Origin: Fusobacterium necrogenes
Lineage (GTDB): Bacteria > Fusobacteriota > Fusobacteriia > Fusobacteriales > Fusobacteriaceae
DNA: 64,000 nucleotides
Direction: 5' to 3'
Assembly: GCF_900450765.1 (NCBI RefSeq)
Contig: NZ_UGGU01000003.1
Location: forward strand, 496,001 to 560,000
Shown here in pieces: positions 1 to 9,778 of this stretch. Below the pieces are notes generated by a model, which was given only the letters and a program-made list of their open reading frames with translations, did no database searches and was not told the origin of the DNA. Each line of letters begins with the position of its first letter. Position 1 is the stretch's first letter. A program made the position numbers and the translations under genes.

Positions 1-1271
1 AACAAAGAGTATGCCCAAAAGAAAAATTAGGAAGATGTGTTAATTGTCCAACTTGTGCAATAATATATGGGGTAAGTGGAGCTGGAGCTTTTTCTGATTC
101 TAAATTTAACATGGATTATAGAGTTGGAGGAGATCTACATGTTGTAACAGGTAAAAAAATAGTAAATGATACTATAAAAGATGTTGTAGATGTATATAGA
201 AAATTTGGATTCAATGAAGAGCCTACTGGATTAAAATATAATCCAGCTATGGAGAAGATAAAAAAAGGGTGTATAGAAAATAGAATACAATTGGTTGATA
301 CTCCGACTATGCATTTAGGAACTGATGGCTCAAGAAAACTTTATGGTCAACTGATAGATTTTCTATTAGAAAAAGGGGTAGAGTTTATAACTGAAAGGGA
401 AATAGAAAGTTTAATAGTAGAAGATAATCATGTAAAAGGGATTATAGTTACACATAAGGGAAAAGAAGAAAGATACTATTCTGATAATGTTGTAGCTGGA
501 ATGGGAAGAAGTGGAGCTAAAAAGATGAAAGAGCTTTGTCAAAAGCATAGTATAAAATATGAAAATGGAGCTATTGACATAGGAGTAAGAGCTGAAATTC
601 CAGATATAATAATGAAAGAGATAAATGAAAACTTTTATGAAGCTAAAATGATTTATTACTCAAGAAACTATAGAGATAAGATGAGAACATTCTGTAGTAA
701 TCCTAGTGGATTTATTGCAGCAGAAAAGTATGATGATTTTATATTAGCTAATGGACATGCGTATAAGGACAGAAAATCAACTAATACAAATCTAGCTTTA
801 CTTTGTACAAAAAAATTTACTGAGCCTTTTAATCAACCATTTGAATATGCTACAGCAATAGCTAAGATGTCATCTATGCTTACTGGTGGGAAATTATTAG
901 TTCAATCATATGCTGATTTAAAAGAAGGAAGAAGATCAACTGATGAAAGATTAGAGAGATTAAACATTGTTCCAACAACTGAAGATTATGTTGCTGGAGA
1001 TATTGCTCTAGCTTGTCCTCAGAGACTTTTAGATAATATAATGGAATTTATTGAAGTATTGGATAAAATAACTCCTGGATTTGCATCTGGAGATTTACTT
1101 TTATATTTTCCGGAGATAAAATTTAGAAGTACAAGATTGGAAATAAATCAAAATATGGAAACATCTATGAAGGGATTATATGCAGTAGGAGACAGCTCTG
1201 GTTATGGAAGTGGACTTAATATTGCAGCAGTGATGGGAATACTTGCTGTTAGATATATTATTAATAGTTAA
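1..1271 (+). CDS. FAD-dependent dehydrogenase of the COG2509 type, 5' end outside window
   Basis: The reading frame is open from the first base of the window to a TAA at 1269-1271, so the start lies upstream. The ATG at 111 is internal: the codons before it encode a GRCVNCPTC segment and a GAGAFSD motif that belong to the family. The product is an uncharacterised flavoprotein, with a conserved GSGLNIAAVMG segment near the C-terminus that is the usual FAD-contact end of such two-dinucleotide-fold proteins (YAVGDSSGYGSGLN). Substrate is not known for the family. It is followed directly by a strong terminator. Confidence 0.85.
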   Translation, partial: QRVCPKEKLGRCVNCPTCAIIYGVSGAGAFSDSKFNMDYRVGGDLHVVTGKKIVNDTIKDVVDVYRKFGFNEEPTGLKYNPAMEKIKKGCIENRIQLVDTPTMHLGTDGSRKLYGQLIDFLLEKGVEFITEREIESLIVEDNHVKGIIVTHKGKEERYYSDNVVAGMGRSGAKKMKELCQKHSIKYENGAIDIGVRAEIPDIIMKEINENFYEAKMIYYSRNYRDKMRTFCSNPSGFIAAEKYDDFILANGHAYKDRKSTNTNLALLCTKKFTEPFNQPFEYATAIAKMSSMLTGGKLLVQSYADLKEGRRSTDERLERLNIVPTTEDYVAGDIALACPQRLLDNIMEFIEVLDKITPGFASGDLLLYFPEIKFRSTRLEINQNMETSMKGLYAVGDSSGYGSGLNIAAVMGILAVRYIINS

Positions 1272-1323
1272 AAAAATGGTGCTTTATTTTTCGTTTTTTG
1301 GAAAAAAAAGCACCATTTTTTAT
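1271..1323 (+). terminator. Rho-independent terminator after the flavoprotein gene
   Basis: AAAAAATGGTGCTT pairs with AAGCACCATTTTTT across a T/A-rich loop; the stem overlaps the stop codon and ends in a T run. Confidence 0.9.
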
Positions 1324-1332
1324 AGCTTTGAA

Positions 1333-1361
1333 TTGAAAAAAAATATTTTTTATGCTAGAAT
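1333..1361 (+). promoter_or_regulatory. Promoter for ftsY
   Basis: TTGAAA, 17-nt spacer, TAGAAT, about 30 bp before the AGGAGG of ftsY. Confidence 0.55.
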
Positions 1362-1392
1362 TATATAAAATGACATTTACAGGAGGAAGGGA

Positions 1393-2535
1393 ATGGGTTT
1401 TTTTAACAAACTTTTTGGGAAAAAAAAAGTGGGAGAAAAGAGTGAAAATTTAGAATCAATAGAAATAGAAGAGACATTAAAAAAACAGGATGAGATTGTA
1501 GAAGAAGATAAAAGTGAAGTACAAATAGATCCAAAATCTATTGTTGTTAAGCATAAAAATGAAAAAGATGATGATCAAAGAGTTGAAAATAAAGAGAATA
1601 TTGTTGATGAAAAAGAAGAGAAAAAAGGCTTTTTTAATTCTTTAAAAGAGAAACTTTTCAAATCTAGAGAGGGGCTTTTTGGAACATTAAAATCATTTAT
1701 TCTAGGAAAAAATATTATAGATGATGAGATGTATGAAGAATTAGAAGACATATTGATACAGTCAGATATTGGAATGGATATGACTATTAAGATTGTGAAA
1801 GAGCTTGAAAAAGAGGTGAAAAAAAGAGGGGTAAAGGAAGCAAAGGAAGTTTATACAGTACTTAAAGAAGTAATGACAGGATTTTTGATAACTGAAAATA
1901 ATAAAATTTATATAGAAGAGGGAAGATTAAATGTTATTTTGGTAGTTGGAGTAAATGGAGTTGGAAAGACAACTACAATAGGAAAATTAGCTTCAAAGTA
2001 TGTAAAAGAGGGTAAAAAGGTTATTCTTGGAGCTGGAGATACTTTTAGAGCAGCAGCTATAGAACAATTAGAAGAATGGGCAAAGAGATCAGGAGCAGAT
2101 ATAGTAAAAAGTACTCAAGGATCAGATCCAGGAGCTGTAGTATTTGATACTCTAGTTGCTGCTGAATCAAGAAAAGCTGATATAGCGATAATAGATACTG
2201 CAGGAAGATTACATAATAAGAATAATTTAATGAAAGAATTAGAGAAGATTCATAATATAATTAAGAGAAAGCTTGGAGATCATAAATATGAATCTATTTT
2301 GGTTATAGATGGAACAACTGGGCAAAATGCTCTCACTCAGGCTAAGGTTTTTAATGAAGTTACTGAATTAACAGGATTTATTATAACTAAATTAGATGGA
2401 ACTGCTAAAGGTGGAATTGTTTTTAGCATATCTGAGGAAATAAGGAAACCTATTAAATTTATAGGAGTAGGAGAAAAAATAGAAGACTTGAGAGAATTTG
2501 ATACAAAAGAATATATACAAGCTATATTTGATTAA
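1393..2535 (+). CDS. ftsY: Signal recognition particle receptor FtsY
   Basis: GTPase that docks SRP-ribosome complexes at the membrane for co-translational insertion. An acidic, charged N-terminal A domain (about residues 1-80) precedes the NG domain. G1 is [10 protein letters not shown] at about 186-195, followed by DTFRAAA, DTAGR and [10 protein letters not shown], all diagnostic of SRP-type GTPases; the long acidic N-tail and single NG domain without an M domain make it FtsY rather than Ffh. Ribosome site AGGAGGAAGG lies 5 nt before the ATG. Monocistronic by context: terminator upstream, separate promoter before pta. Confidence 0.97.
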   Translation: MGFFNKLFGKKKVGEKSENLESIEIEETLKKQDEIVEEDKSEVQIDPKSIVVKHKNEKDDDQRVENKENIVDEKEEKKGFFNSLKEKLFKSREGLFGTLKSFILGKNIIDDEMYEELEDILIQSDIGMDMTIKIVKELEKEVKKRGVKEAKEVYTVLKEVMTGFLITENNKIYIEEGRLNVILVVGVNGVGKTTTIGKLASKYVKEGKKVILGAGDTFRAAAIEQLEEWAKRSGADIVKSTQGSDPGAVVFDTLVAAESRKADIAIIDTAGRLHNKNNLMKELEKIHNIIKRKLGDHKYESILVIDGTTGQNALTQAKVFNEVTELTGFIITKLDGTAKGGIVFSISEEIRKPIKFIGVGEKIEDLREFDTKEYIQAIFD

Positions 2536-2573
2536 GATAAATAATATAATTTGTAAATGAAATAAAAAACATA

Positions 2574-2602
2574 TTGTAATTAAAATTAAAATTTGTTAGT
2601 AT
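2574..2602 (+). promoter_or_regulatory. Promoter for pta-ackA
   Basis: TTGTAA, 17-nt spacer, TAGTAT; the operator-like palindrome at 2608-2627 begins 5 bp after the -10 and so would cover the transcription start. Confidence 0.5.
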
Positions 2603-2607
2603 ATACT

Positions 2608-2627
2608 TAACAACTGTTAAGTTGTTA
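2608..2627. promoter_or_regulatory. Operator-like palindrome before pta
   Basis: Perfect 8-bp inverted repeat TAACAACT / AGTTGTTA with a 4-bp centre, positioned over the predicted transcription start of pta-ackA. It is not followed by a T run, so a repressor site is likelier than a terminator. The regulator is unknown. Confidence 0.5.
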
Positions 2628-2681
2628 TTAAAAATGTATATAAAATTTTAAGATAAAAATATTATTAAGGAAGTGAGTATT

Positions 2682-3680
2682 TTGAGTTTTTTAGTGAAAA
2701 TCAGAGAAAAAGCAAGAGAAGTACAGAAGTCTGTTGTACTACCAGAAGGAACAGATGAAAGGGTCGTTACTGCAGCAGCAAAAATTGTAGAGTTAGGAGT
2801 AGCTAAACCTATCGTTTTAGGGCATAGGGAGGATATGGAAAGGGTTGCTAATGATTTGGGAATTAGTTTAAGAGGTGTAGAGATTATTGAGGCTAAGAAT
2901 CCACCAAAATTAGAAACTTATGCTCAAAAATTAGTAGAATTAAGAGAAAAAAAAGGAATGACTTTAGAAAAAGCAAGAGAAATTTTATTAACTGATCCAA
3001 ACTTTTATGGAGCTATGATGGTAAAACTTAAAGATGCTGATGCTATGGTATCTGGATCAAATTCACCTACAGCTGATGTATTAAGAGCAGGATTACAAGT
3101 TATAGGAACAAGACCAGGAATAAAAACTGTATCATCAGTATTTGTAATGGAATTAACAGAAAGACAGGAAAGTTATGGAGATGTCCTATTATTTGGAGAT
3201 TGTTCAGTTATACCAGTACCTACAGCAGAGCAATTAGCTGACATAGCTGAGGCATCAGTAGTAACTGCTCATAATGTAGTAGGAATGCAAGGAAAAGTAG
3301 CGCTAATGACTTTTTCTACAAAAGGATCAGCTCATCACCCAGATGTCGATGTAGTGATTGAAGCTGGAAAAATACTAGAAGAGAGAAATGTAAAGTTTCA
3401 ATATACTGCTGAAGTACAAGCAGATGCTGCAATAGTTAAGTCAATAGCTATGAAAAAATGTCCAGAATCAAAGGTTGCGGGAAATGCAAATATATTAATA
3501 TTCCCAAATCTAGCAGCTGGAAATATTGGATATAAACTAGTACAAAGATTGGCTGGGGCCAATGCATATGGTCCATTAATTCAAGGTTTAGCAGCACCTA
3601 TTAATGACTTATCAAGAGGATGCTCAGTAGATGATATTGTAAACCTAGTAGCAATAACAGCAGTTCAAGCAGCAGAATAA
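2682..3680 (+). CDS. pta: Phosphate acetyltransferase
   Basis: Converts acetyl-CoA and phosphate to acetyl phosphate, the first step of acetate formation. Single-domain short Pta (about 332 residues) as in Firmicutes and Fusobacteria, with LPEGTDERV near the N-terminus and VSGSNSPTADVLRAGLQ and FPNLAAGNIGYKL further on. I place the start at the TTG at 2682, because AAGGAAG lies 8 nt before it and the product then starts MSFLVKIREKA as usual for the family; the GTG at 2673 overlaps that ribosome site. ackA follows after 26 bp in the same operon. Confidence 0.95.
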   Translation: MSFLVKIREKAREVQKSVVLPEGTDERVVTAAAKIVELGVAKPIVLGHREDMERVANDLGISLRGVEIIEAKNPPKLETYAQKLVELREKKGMTLEKAREILLTDPNFYGAMMVKLKDADAMVSGSNSPTADVLRAGLQVIGTRPGIKTVSSVFVMELTERQESYGDVLLFGDCSVIPVPTAEQLADIAEASVVTAHNVVGMQGKVALMTFSTKGSAHHPDVDVVIEAGKILEERNVKFQYTAEVQADAAIVKSIAMKKCPESKVAGNANILIFPNLAAGNIGYKLVQRLAGANAYGPLIQGLAAPINDLSRGCSVDDIVNLVAITAVQAAE

Positions 3681-3706
3681 TAAAATTATTTTAGAGGAGA
3701 ATAGGA

Positions 3707-4909
3707 ATGAAAGTTTTAGTAATAAATTGTGGAAGTTCATCATTAAAATATCAATTAATGAATCCAGAAACAAGAGAAGTCTTTGCAAAAGGACTTTGTG
3801 AAAGAATTGGAATAGATGGTTCTAGAATGGAGTATGAAGTACCAGCTAAAGATTATGAAATAAAGGTAGAAAAACCAATGCCTACTCATAAAGAAGCTTT
3901 AGAGTTAGTTATAAATGCAATAACTGATAGAGAGCATGGTGTAATAACTTCAGTCGATGAAGTAGAAGCTATTGGTCATAGAATGGTTCATGGAGGAGAA
4001 ACTTTTGCTAGTTCAGTATTATTAACTGAAGAAGCGATGGCAGCAGTAGAAGCTAATAATGAATTAGCACCTTTACATAATCCAGCTAATTTAATGGGAG
4101 TTAGAACTTGTATGGCATTGATGCCTGGTAAGCCTAATGTAGGAGTTTTTGATACTGCTTTTCACCAAACTATGCCAGCTAAAGCATTTATGTATGCATT
4201 ACCTTATGAGGACTATACTGAATTAAAAGTAAGAAAATATGGATTCCATGGAACATCTCATTTATATGTTTCTGAGACTATGAGAGAAATAATGGGAAAT
4301 CCTAAGCATTCAAAAATAATCGTATGTCACTTAGGAAATGGAGCTTCTGTATCAGCAGTATTAGATGGAAAATCTGTAGATACTTCAATGGGATTAACTC
4401 CATTACAAGGATTAATGATGGGAACTAGATGTGGAGATATTGATCCAGCAGCTGTTTTATTTATAAAAAATAAAAGAGGATTATCTGATAAAGAAATGGA
4501 TAATAGATTAAATAAGCAATCTGGAATTCTTGGAATCTTTGGAAAATCTTCTGATTGTAGAGATATGGAAAATGGAGTAGCTGAGGGAGATGAAAGAGCT
4601 AAGCTAGCTGAAGAAATGTTTATTTATAGAATAAAATCATATGTAGGAGCTTATGCAGCAGCTATGGGTGGAGTAGACGCTATCTGTTTTGCTGGAGGAA
4701 TAGGAGAAAATGCAGCTGGAATTAGAGAGGGTGTAATTGAAGGATTAGAATTTTTAGGAGCCAAACTAGACAAAGCTGTAAATTCAGTAAGAAAGAAAGG
4801 AAATGTAAAATTATCAACAGAAGATTCTAAAGTTTTAATTTATAAAATTCCTACAAATGAAGAGTTAGTAATTGCAAGAGATACTTATAGAATAGTTACA
4901 GGAAAATAA
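3707..4909 (+). CDS. ackA: Acetate kinase
   Basis: Turns acetyl phosphate plus ADP into acetate plus ATP, the energy-yielding step of the pathway begun by pta. 400 residues, the normal length. ASKHA-fold signatures are present: VINCGSSSLKYQL at the N-terminus, GHRMVHGG (catalytic Arg), DTAFHQTMP, HLGNGAS phosphate loop and CFAGGIGENA near the C-terminus. Ribosome site AGGAGA before the ATG. Cotranscribed with pta; the PFOR gene downstream has its own promoter. Confidence 0.98.
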   Translation: MKVLVINCGSSSLKYQLMNPETREVFAKGLCERIGIDGSRMEYEVPAKDYEIKVEKPMPTHKEALELVINAITDREHGVITSVDEVEAIGHRMVHGGETFASSVLLTEEAMAAVEANNELAPLHNPANLMGVRTCMALMPGKPNVGVFDTAFHQTMPAKAFMYALPYEDYTELKVRKYGFHGTSHLYVSETMREIMGNPKHSKIIVCHLGNGASVSAVLDGKSVDTSMGLTPLQGLMMGTRCGDIDPAAVLFIKNKRGLSDKEMDNRLNKQSGILGIFGKSSDCRDMENGVAEGDERAKLAEEMFIYRIKSYVGAYAAAMGGVDAICFAGGIGENAAGIREGVIEGLEFLGAKLDKAVNSVRKKGNVKLSTEDSKVLIYKIPTNEELVIARDTYRIVTGK

Positions 4910-4938
4910 ACTTTAAATTAAAAAATATTAAATAATTA

Positions 4939-4966
4939 TTGACAAATTTTAAATATCAATTAAAAT
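4939..4966 (+). promoter_or_regulatory. Promoter for the PFOR gene
   Basis: Consensus TTGACA followed after 16 nt by TAAAAT in the 114-bp gap between ackA and PFOR. Confidence 0.6.
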
Positions 4967-5023
4967 AGAATAGTAGAAGTAAATAAAAAATACTTTCATA
5001 AAAGATTTATAGGAGGAATTGTA

Positions 5024-8000
5024 ATGGTTAAAAAAATGCAGACAATGGATGGATGTCAAGCTGCAGCATATGCTTCATATGCATTTACTGAGGTAGCTGG
5101 AATTTATCCTATTACTCCATCATCACCAATGGCTGAGTACACAGATGAGTGGGCTTCAAAAGGAATGAAAAATATATTTGGAGTACCAGTTAAAGTTGTA
5201 GAAATGCAGTCAGAGGCTGGAGCAGCTGGGACTGTACACGGTTCTTTACAAGCTGGAGCATTGACAACAACTTATACTGCTTCACAAGGATTATTATTAA
5301 AAATTCCTAATATGTATAAAATAGCAGGAGAATTGTTACCAGGAGTAATACATGTATCAGCTAGAGCACTATCAGCTCAAGCTTTATCTATCTTTGGAGA
5401 CCATCAAGACGTTTATGCAGCTAGACAAACTGGATTTGCTATGTTAGCAACTAATTCAGTTCAAGAAGTCATGGATCTTGCAGGAGTAGCTCACTTAGCA
5501 GCTATAAAAACAAGAATACCATTCTTACACTTTTTTGATGGATTTAGAACTTCTCATGAAATTCAAAAAGTAGAAGTAATGGATTATGAAGTATTCAAAA
5601 ATTTAATTGATATGGATGCTGTTCAAGCTTTTAGAGAAAGAGCTCTTAATCCAGAGCACCCAGTAACAAGAGGAACTGCAGAAAACGATGACGTTTACTT
5701 CCAAACAAGAGAAGCTCAAAACAAATTCTACGATGCAGTACCAGATGTAGTAGCTCACTACATGGCAGAAATCTCTAAAGTAACTGGAAGAGATTATAAA
5801 CCTTTCAACTACTATGGAGCACCAGATGCTGATAGAATAATCATAGCTATGGGATCAATTTGTCCTATATCTGAAGAAACAATAGATTACTTAAATGCTA
5901 AAGGGGAAAAAGTAGGAATCTTATCTGTACACCTATACAGACCATTCTCTGCTAAATATTTCTTTGATGTTTTCCCAACAACAGTTAAGAAAATTGCAGT
6001 TCTTGATAGAACAAAAGAGCCTGGATCACAAGGAGAACCATTATTACTTGATATTCAATCTTTATTTTATGGAAGAGAAAATGCTCCAGTAATAGTTGGA
6101 GGAAGATACGGATTATCTTCAAAAGATACAACTCCAGCTCAAGTAATAGCTGTGTTCGATAATTTAAAATTAGACCAACCTAAAGACAGATTCACAGTAG
6201 GAATAGTAGATGATGTTACATTTACTTCATTAGAAGTAGGAGCACCTGTAACTGTAACTGGTGATGATGTAAAAGAGTGTCTATTCTTTGGATTAGGAGC
6301 TGATGGAACAGTTGGAGCTAATAAAAACTCAATAAAAATTATAGGAGATAAAACTGATTTATATGCACAAGGATATTTTGCATATGACTCTAAAAAATCA
6401 GGAGGAGTTACTAGATCGCATTTAAGATTTGGAAAATCTCCTATAAAAGCAAGCTATCTAATTTCTAATCCTCATTTTGTAGCTTGTTCAGTACCAGCTT
6501 ACCTAAATCAATATGATATGACATCAGGAATTAGAAAAGGTGGATCATTATTAGTTAACTGTATTTGGGATAAAGAAGAAGCTGTAAAACAAATACCTAA
6601 TAAAGTTAAAAGAGATTTAGCAAAAAATGGAGCTAAATTATTCATAATCAATGCTACTAAATTAGCTGAAGAAATTGGATTAGGTCAAAGAACAAATACA
6701 ATAATGCAAGCTGCTTTCTTTAAGTTAGCTGATATTATTCCATTTGAAGAAGCTCAACAACATATGAAAGATTATGCTAAAAAATCTTATGCTAAAAAAG
6801 GTGACGATATAGTTCAAATGAACTATAATGCTATTGATAAAGGAGCAGAAGGATTAATTGAAGTACCAGTAGATCCAGCTTGGGCTGATTTACCAGTTGA
6901 AGAATTAACAGTAGCTGAAGAGTGTTGTTCTTGTGGATGCGGACATGAAAAATCAAAAGTTGAGTTATTTGTGGAAAAAATTGCAAAACCTATTAATGCA
7001 ATTAAAGGATATGATTTACCAGTTTCTGCATTTAATGGTTATGAAGATGGAACTTTTGAAAATGGAACTTCTGCTTTTGAAAAAAGAGGAATTGCAGTTC
7101 ATGTTCCTGAATGGAAAGCAGAAAACTGTATTCAATGTAACCAATGTTCATACGTATGTCCACATGCAGTAATTAGACCATTCTTAATGACTGAGGAAGA
7201 AAAAGCTGCCTCTCTAGTTGAGTTAACAACTATTAAACCAGTTGGAAAAGGATTAGAAGGATTACAATATAGAATGCAAGTTTCGACTTTAGATTGTACA
7301 GGATGTGGATCATGTGCTTATGTATGTCCAGCTAAAGAGAAAGCATTAGTAATGGTACCAATAGGAACTTCTTTAGAGCAACATGAAGATAAAAAAGCTG
7401 ATTACCTATTTAATAATGTAGAGTATAGAAGTGATTTAATGTCTAAAGATACTGTAAAAGGATCTCAATTTGCTCAACCATTATTTGAATTTCACGGAGC
7501 ATGTCCAGGATGTGGAGAAACTCCATATTTAAAAGCAATAACTCAATTATTTGGAGAAAGAATGATGATAGCTAATGCTACTGGATGTTCATCAATATAT
7601 AGTGGATCTGCACCATCTACTCCATATACAACTAATAAAAATGGACATGGACCATCATGGGGATCTTCTTTATTTGAAGATAATGCAGAGTATGGAATGG
7701 GAATGCATGTTGCAGTTGAAACATTAAGAGATAGACTTCAAAATATAATGGAAGAAAATATGGATAAAGTTTCAGCTGATATTGCTGAGTTATTTAAAGA
7801 ATGGATTGAAAATAGATCATTTGCTGCTAAATCAAGAGAAGTATCAGATAAGATAATTGCTGCTTTAGAAGGAAAAGATTGTGAAGTATGTAAAGAAATT
7901 TTAAGCTTGAAACAATATCTTGCTAAGAAATCTCAATGGATATTAGGAGGAGACGGATGGGCATATGATATTGGTTATGGTGGACTTGACCACGTTATGG

Positions 8001-8599
8001 CTTCTAAAGAAGATGTTAATATAGTTGTTTTAGATACAGAAGTTTATTCTAATACTGGAGGACAAGCTTCTAAAGCAACTCCTACAGGAGCAATAGCAAA
8101 ATTTGCAGCTGCAGGAAAATCAGTTAAGAAGAAGGACCTTGCTGCAATAGCTATGTCATATGGACATATTTATGTAGCACAAGTAAGTATGGGTGCAAAT
8201 CAACAACAATTCTTAAAAGCTATAAAAGAGGCTGAAGCTTATAATGGACCATCTATAATCATCGCTTACTCTCCATGTATTAACCATGGATTGAAGAAAG
8301 GAATGTCTAAGGTTCAAAATGAGATGAAGGTAGCTACTGAATGTGGATATTGGCCAATATTCAGATATAATCCTACATTAGAAGCAGAAGGTAAAAATCC
8401 ACTTCAAATTGATTGTAAAGAGCCTAACTGGGATAAATATGAAGAGTTTTTATTAGGAGAAGTAAGATTTGCTACTCTTTCTAAAGCTAATCCAAGTGAA
8501 GCTAAGGAACTTTATGAAAAGAATAAAACAGAAGCTCAAAGAAGATGGAGACAATATCAAAGACTTGCTGCTATGGATTTTTCTGCTGAAAAACAATAG
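5024..8599 (+). CDS. nifJ: Pyruvate:ferredoxin (flavodoxin) oxidoreductase
   Basis: Oxidises pyruvate to acetyl-CoA and CO2 and reduces ferredoxin, feeding pta-ackA just upstream. 1191 residues, the usual length of the single-chain homodimeric enzyme. Domains in order: pyruvate-binding N-domain (YPITPSSPMAEYTDEW), core domain II, linker, two 4Fe-4S motifs CIQCNQCSYVCP (about 702) and CTGCGSCAYVCP (about 758), then the TPP domain with CPGCGE (about 826), GCSS, GDGWAYDIGYGG (about 977) and SPCINHG for the proximal cluster. Odd: a cysteine cluster CCSCGCGH at about 633-640 in the linker. Codon use is more biased than in neighbours, fitting high expression. AGGAGG before ATG. Confidence 0.97.
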   Translation: MVKKMQTMDGCQAAAYASYAFTEVAGIYPITPSSPMAEYTDEWASKGMKNIFGVPVKVVEMQSEAGAAGTVHGSLQAGALTTTYTASQGLLLKIPNMYKIAGELLPGVIHVSARALSAQALSIFGDHQDVYAARQTGFAMLATNSVQEVMDLAGVAHLAAIKTRIPFLHFFDGFRTSHEIQKVEVMDYEVFKNLIDMDAVQAFRERALNPEHPVTRGTAENDDVYFQTREAQNKFYDAVPDVVAHYMAEISKVTGRDYKPFNYYGAPDADRIIIAMGSICPISEETIDYLNAKGEKVGILSVHLYRPFSAKYFFDVFPTTVKKIAVLDRTKEPGSQGEPLLLDIQSLFYGRENAPVIVGGRYGLSSKDTTPAQVIAVFDNLKLDQPKDRFTVGIVDDVTFTSLEVGAPVTVTGDDVKECLFFGLGADGTVGANKNSIKIIGDKTDLYAQGYFAYDSKKSGGVTRSHLRFGKSPIKASYLISNPHFVACSVPAYLNQYDMTSGIRKGGSLLVNCIWDKEEAVKQIPNKVKRDLAKNGAKLFIINATKLAEEIGLGQRTNTIMQAAFFKLADIIPFEEAQQHMKDYAKKSYAKKGDDIVQMNYNAIDKGAEGLIEVPVDPAWADLPVEELTVAEECCSCGCGHEKSKVELFVEKIAKPINAIKGYDLPVSAFNGYEDGTFENGTSAFEKRGIAVHVPEWKAENCIQCNQCSYVCPHAVIRPFLMTEEEKAASLVELTTIKPVGKGLEGLQYRMQVSTLDCTGCGSCAYVCPAKEKALVMVPIGTSLEQHEDKKADYLFNNVEYRSDLMSKDTVKGSQFAQPLFEFHGACPGCGETPYLKAITQLFGERMMIANATGCSSIYSGSAPSTPYTTNKNGHGPSWGSSLFEDNAEYGMGMHVAVETLRDRLQNIMEENMDKVSADIAELFKEWIENRSFAAKSREVSDKIIAALEGKDCEVCKEILSLKQYLAKKSQWILGGDGWAYDIGYGGLDHVMASKEDVNIVVLDTEVYSNTGGQASKATPTGAIAKFAAAGKSVKKKDLAAIAMSYGHIYVAQVSMGANQQQFLKAIKEAEAYNGPSIIIAYSPCINHGLKKGMSKVQNEMKVATECGYWPIFRYNPTLEAEGKNPLQIDCKEPNWDKYEEFLLGEVRFATLSKANPSEAKELYEKNKTEAQRRWRQYQRLAAMDFSAEKQ

Positions 8600-8619
8600 A
8601 AATTTATTTAAAAATCTAA

Positions 8620-8652
8620 AAAAGACTGACACTAACGTGTCAGTCTTTTCAT
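8620..8652 (+). terminator. Terminator after PFOR
   Basis: AAAAGACTGACAC, loop TAAC, GTGTCAGTCTTTT. A near-perfect stem that can serve both this gene and the convergent radical SAM gene. Confidence 0.93.
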
Positions 8653-8703
8653 TATTGTTATATATAGCTGCTATTTGTAGTAAGATTTTAGGAATTAAGA
8701 AAA

Positions 8704-9597
8704 TTATAAAGAATTATGACTAGCTCTTTTTATAGGATTTCCATTATTAAGAGCATGATTAATTTCATTTAAAATAAGATTTTTATCTTGAGGTAATGTT
8801 CCTTGAAGATTTAAATAATTTGAAATATGATTTGCTCTTATAATAATAGGAGAGTCTATATTTATGCTAAGATTTTCTATTATAACTTTTATTTCTTCAA
8901 TTATTTCAAGACCATTAGCTTCAATAAATTCTTTTCTTTCAGCTTGTTTGCCTAAAATAGTATTTGGAAGTAGACTTAAACAGAGTATACCTAAATATGT
9001 AGGTGAAGTTTCTTGAATGACATAAGCTGTTTTAAGAGCATGATTTTTACTAGCAATTTTATCTTTTCCAGCTAATCCAGCAATTATTGTGACTGAAGTC
9101 TGAAACCCTGCCTCTTTAGCTTTTTTTATTCCTATCATGAATTCCTCGGCTGTATTACCTTTGTTTACTTTAGTAAGAATTTCATTATCACCACTTTCAA
9201 GACCAATATAAATTAATTTTATTCCAATCTCTTTAAGTTTTTTTAACTCTTCAGGTGTTTTTAATATTAGGGATTTAGGGCTTGCATATATAGAGATTCT
9301 CTCATTTTCAGGAAATTTTTCATTTAAATAATTTGCGATTTCTAATAGAGTTGAAGTTTTAATTATAAGGGCATCTCCATCAGCAAGAAAGATTCTACGA
9401 ACAAATTGTCTTTGATGTCTAAAAAAATCTATCTCTTTTTTAATCTGTTCAATACTTTTTATTTTGAATTTTTTTTCATTATACATATTACAAAAAGTAC
9501 ATTTGTTATGAGAACATCCTAGTGTAACTTGAATAATAAGGCTATTAGCTTCACTTGGAGGTCTATATAGCGGATAATCATAAATATCAAATATCAT
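8704..9597 (-). CDS. Radical SAM protein, CX4CX2C type
   Basis: Iron-sulfur enzyme using S-adenosylmethionine; substrate not known. The cluster motif GCSHNKCTFCNMY near residue 30 has CX4CX2C spacing, typical of one widespread uncharacterised subgroup. The radical SAM barrel follows (FLADGDALI, YIGLESGDNEIL). The frame is open upstream, but the ATG at 9597 has AGGAGG 4 nt before it and gives MIFDIYDYPLYRPPSEA, the family's usual N-terminus, so I use it. It stands alone between the PFOR terminator and a divergent MBL gene. Confidence 0.85.
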   Translation of the reverse strand: MIFDIYDYPLYRPPSEANSLIIQVTLGCSHNKCTFCNMYNEKKFKIKSIEQIKKEIDFFRHQRQFVRRIFLADGDALIIKTSTLLEIANYLNEKFPENERISIYASPKSLILKTPEELKKLKEIGIKLIYIGLESGDNEILTKVNKGNTAEEFMIGIKKAKEAGFQTSVTIIAGLAGKDKIASKNHALKTAYVIQETSPTYLGILCLSLLPNTILGKQAERKEFIEANGLEIIEEIKVIIENLSINIDSPIIIRANHISNYLNLQGTLPQDKNLILNEINHALNNGNPIKRASHNSL

Positions 9598-9708
9598 AAC
9601 TCCTCCTAAATAAATTTTTAAATTTGAATTATAAAGATAATAATATCTTAACAAATAAAGTGATAAAATACAAATGGATATTGATAAATTATAGATTATA
9701 AAATATTC

Positions 9709-9740
9709 TTGATTTAAATAAAAAAATACTGTATTATAAT
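9709..9740 (+). promoter_or_regulatory. Promoter for the MBL hydrolase gene
   Basis: TTGATT at 9709, then TATTAT at 9732 (17-nt spacer), overlapping a TATAAT at 9735. Confidence 0.5.
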
Positions 9741-9778
9741 CTTAACTAAATTGATCAATATAGGAAGGTGGGGTAGCT

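Noticed and set aside
111-1271. ATG at 111 as the start of the first flavoprotein gene
   Set aside because: Conserved family residues are encoded before it in the same frame up to the window edge.
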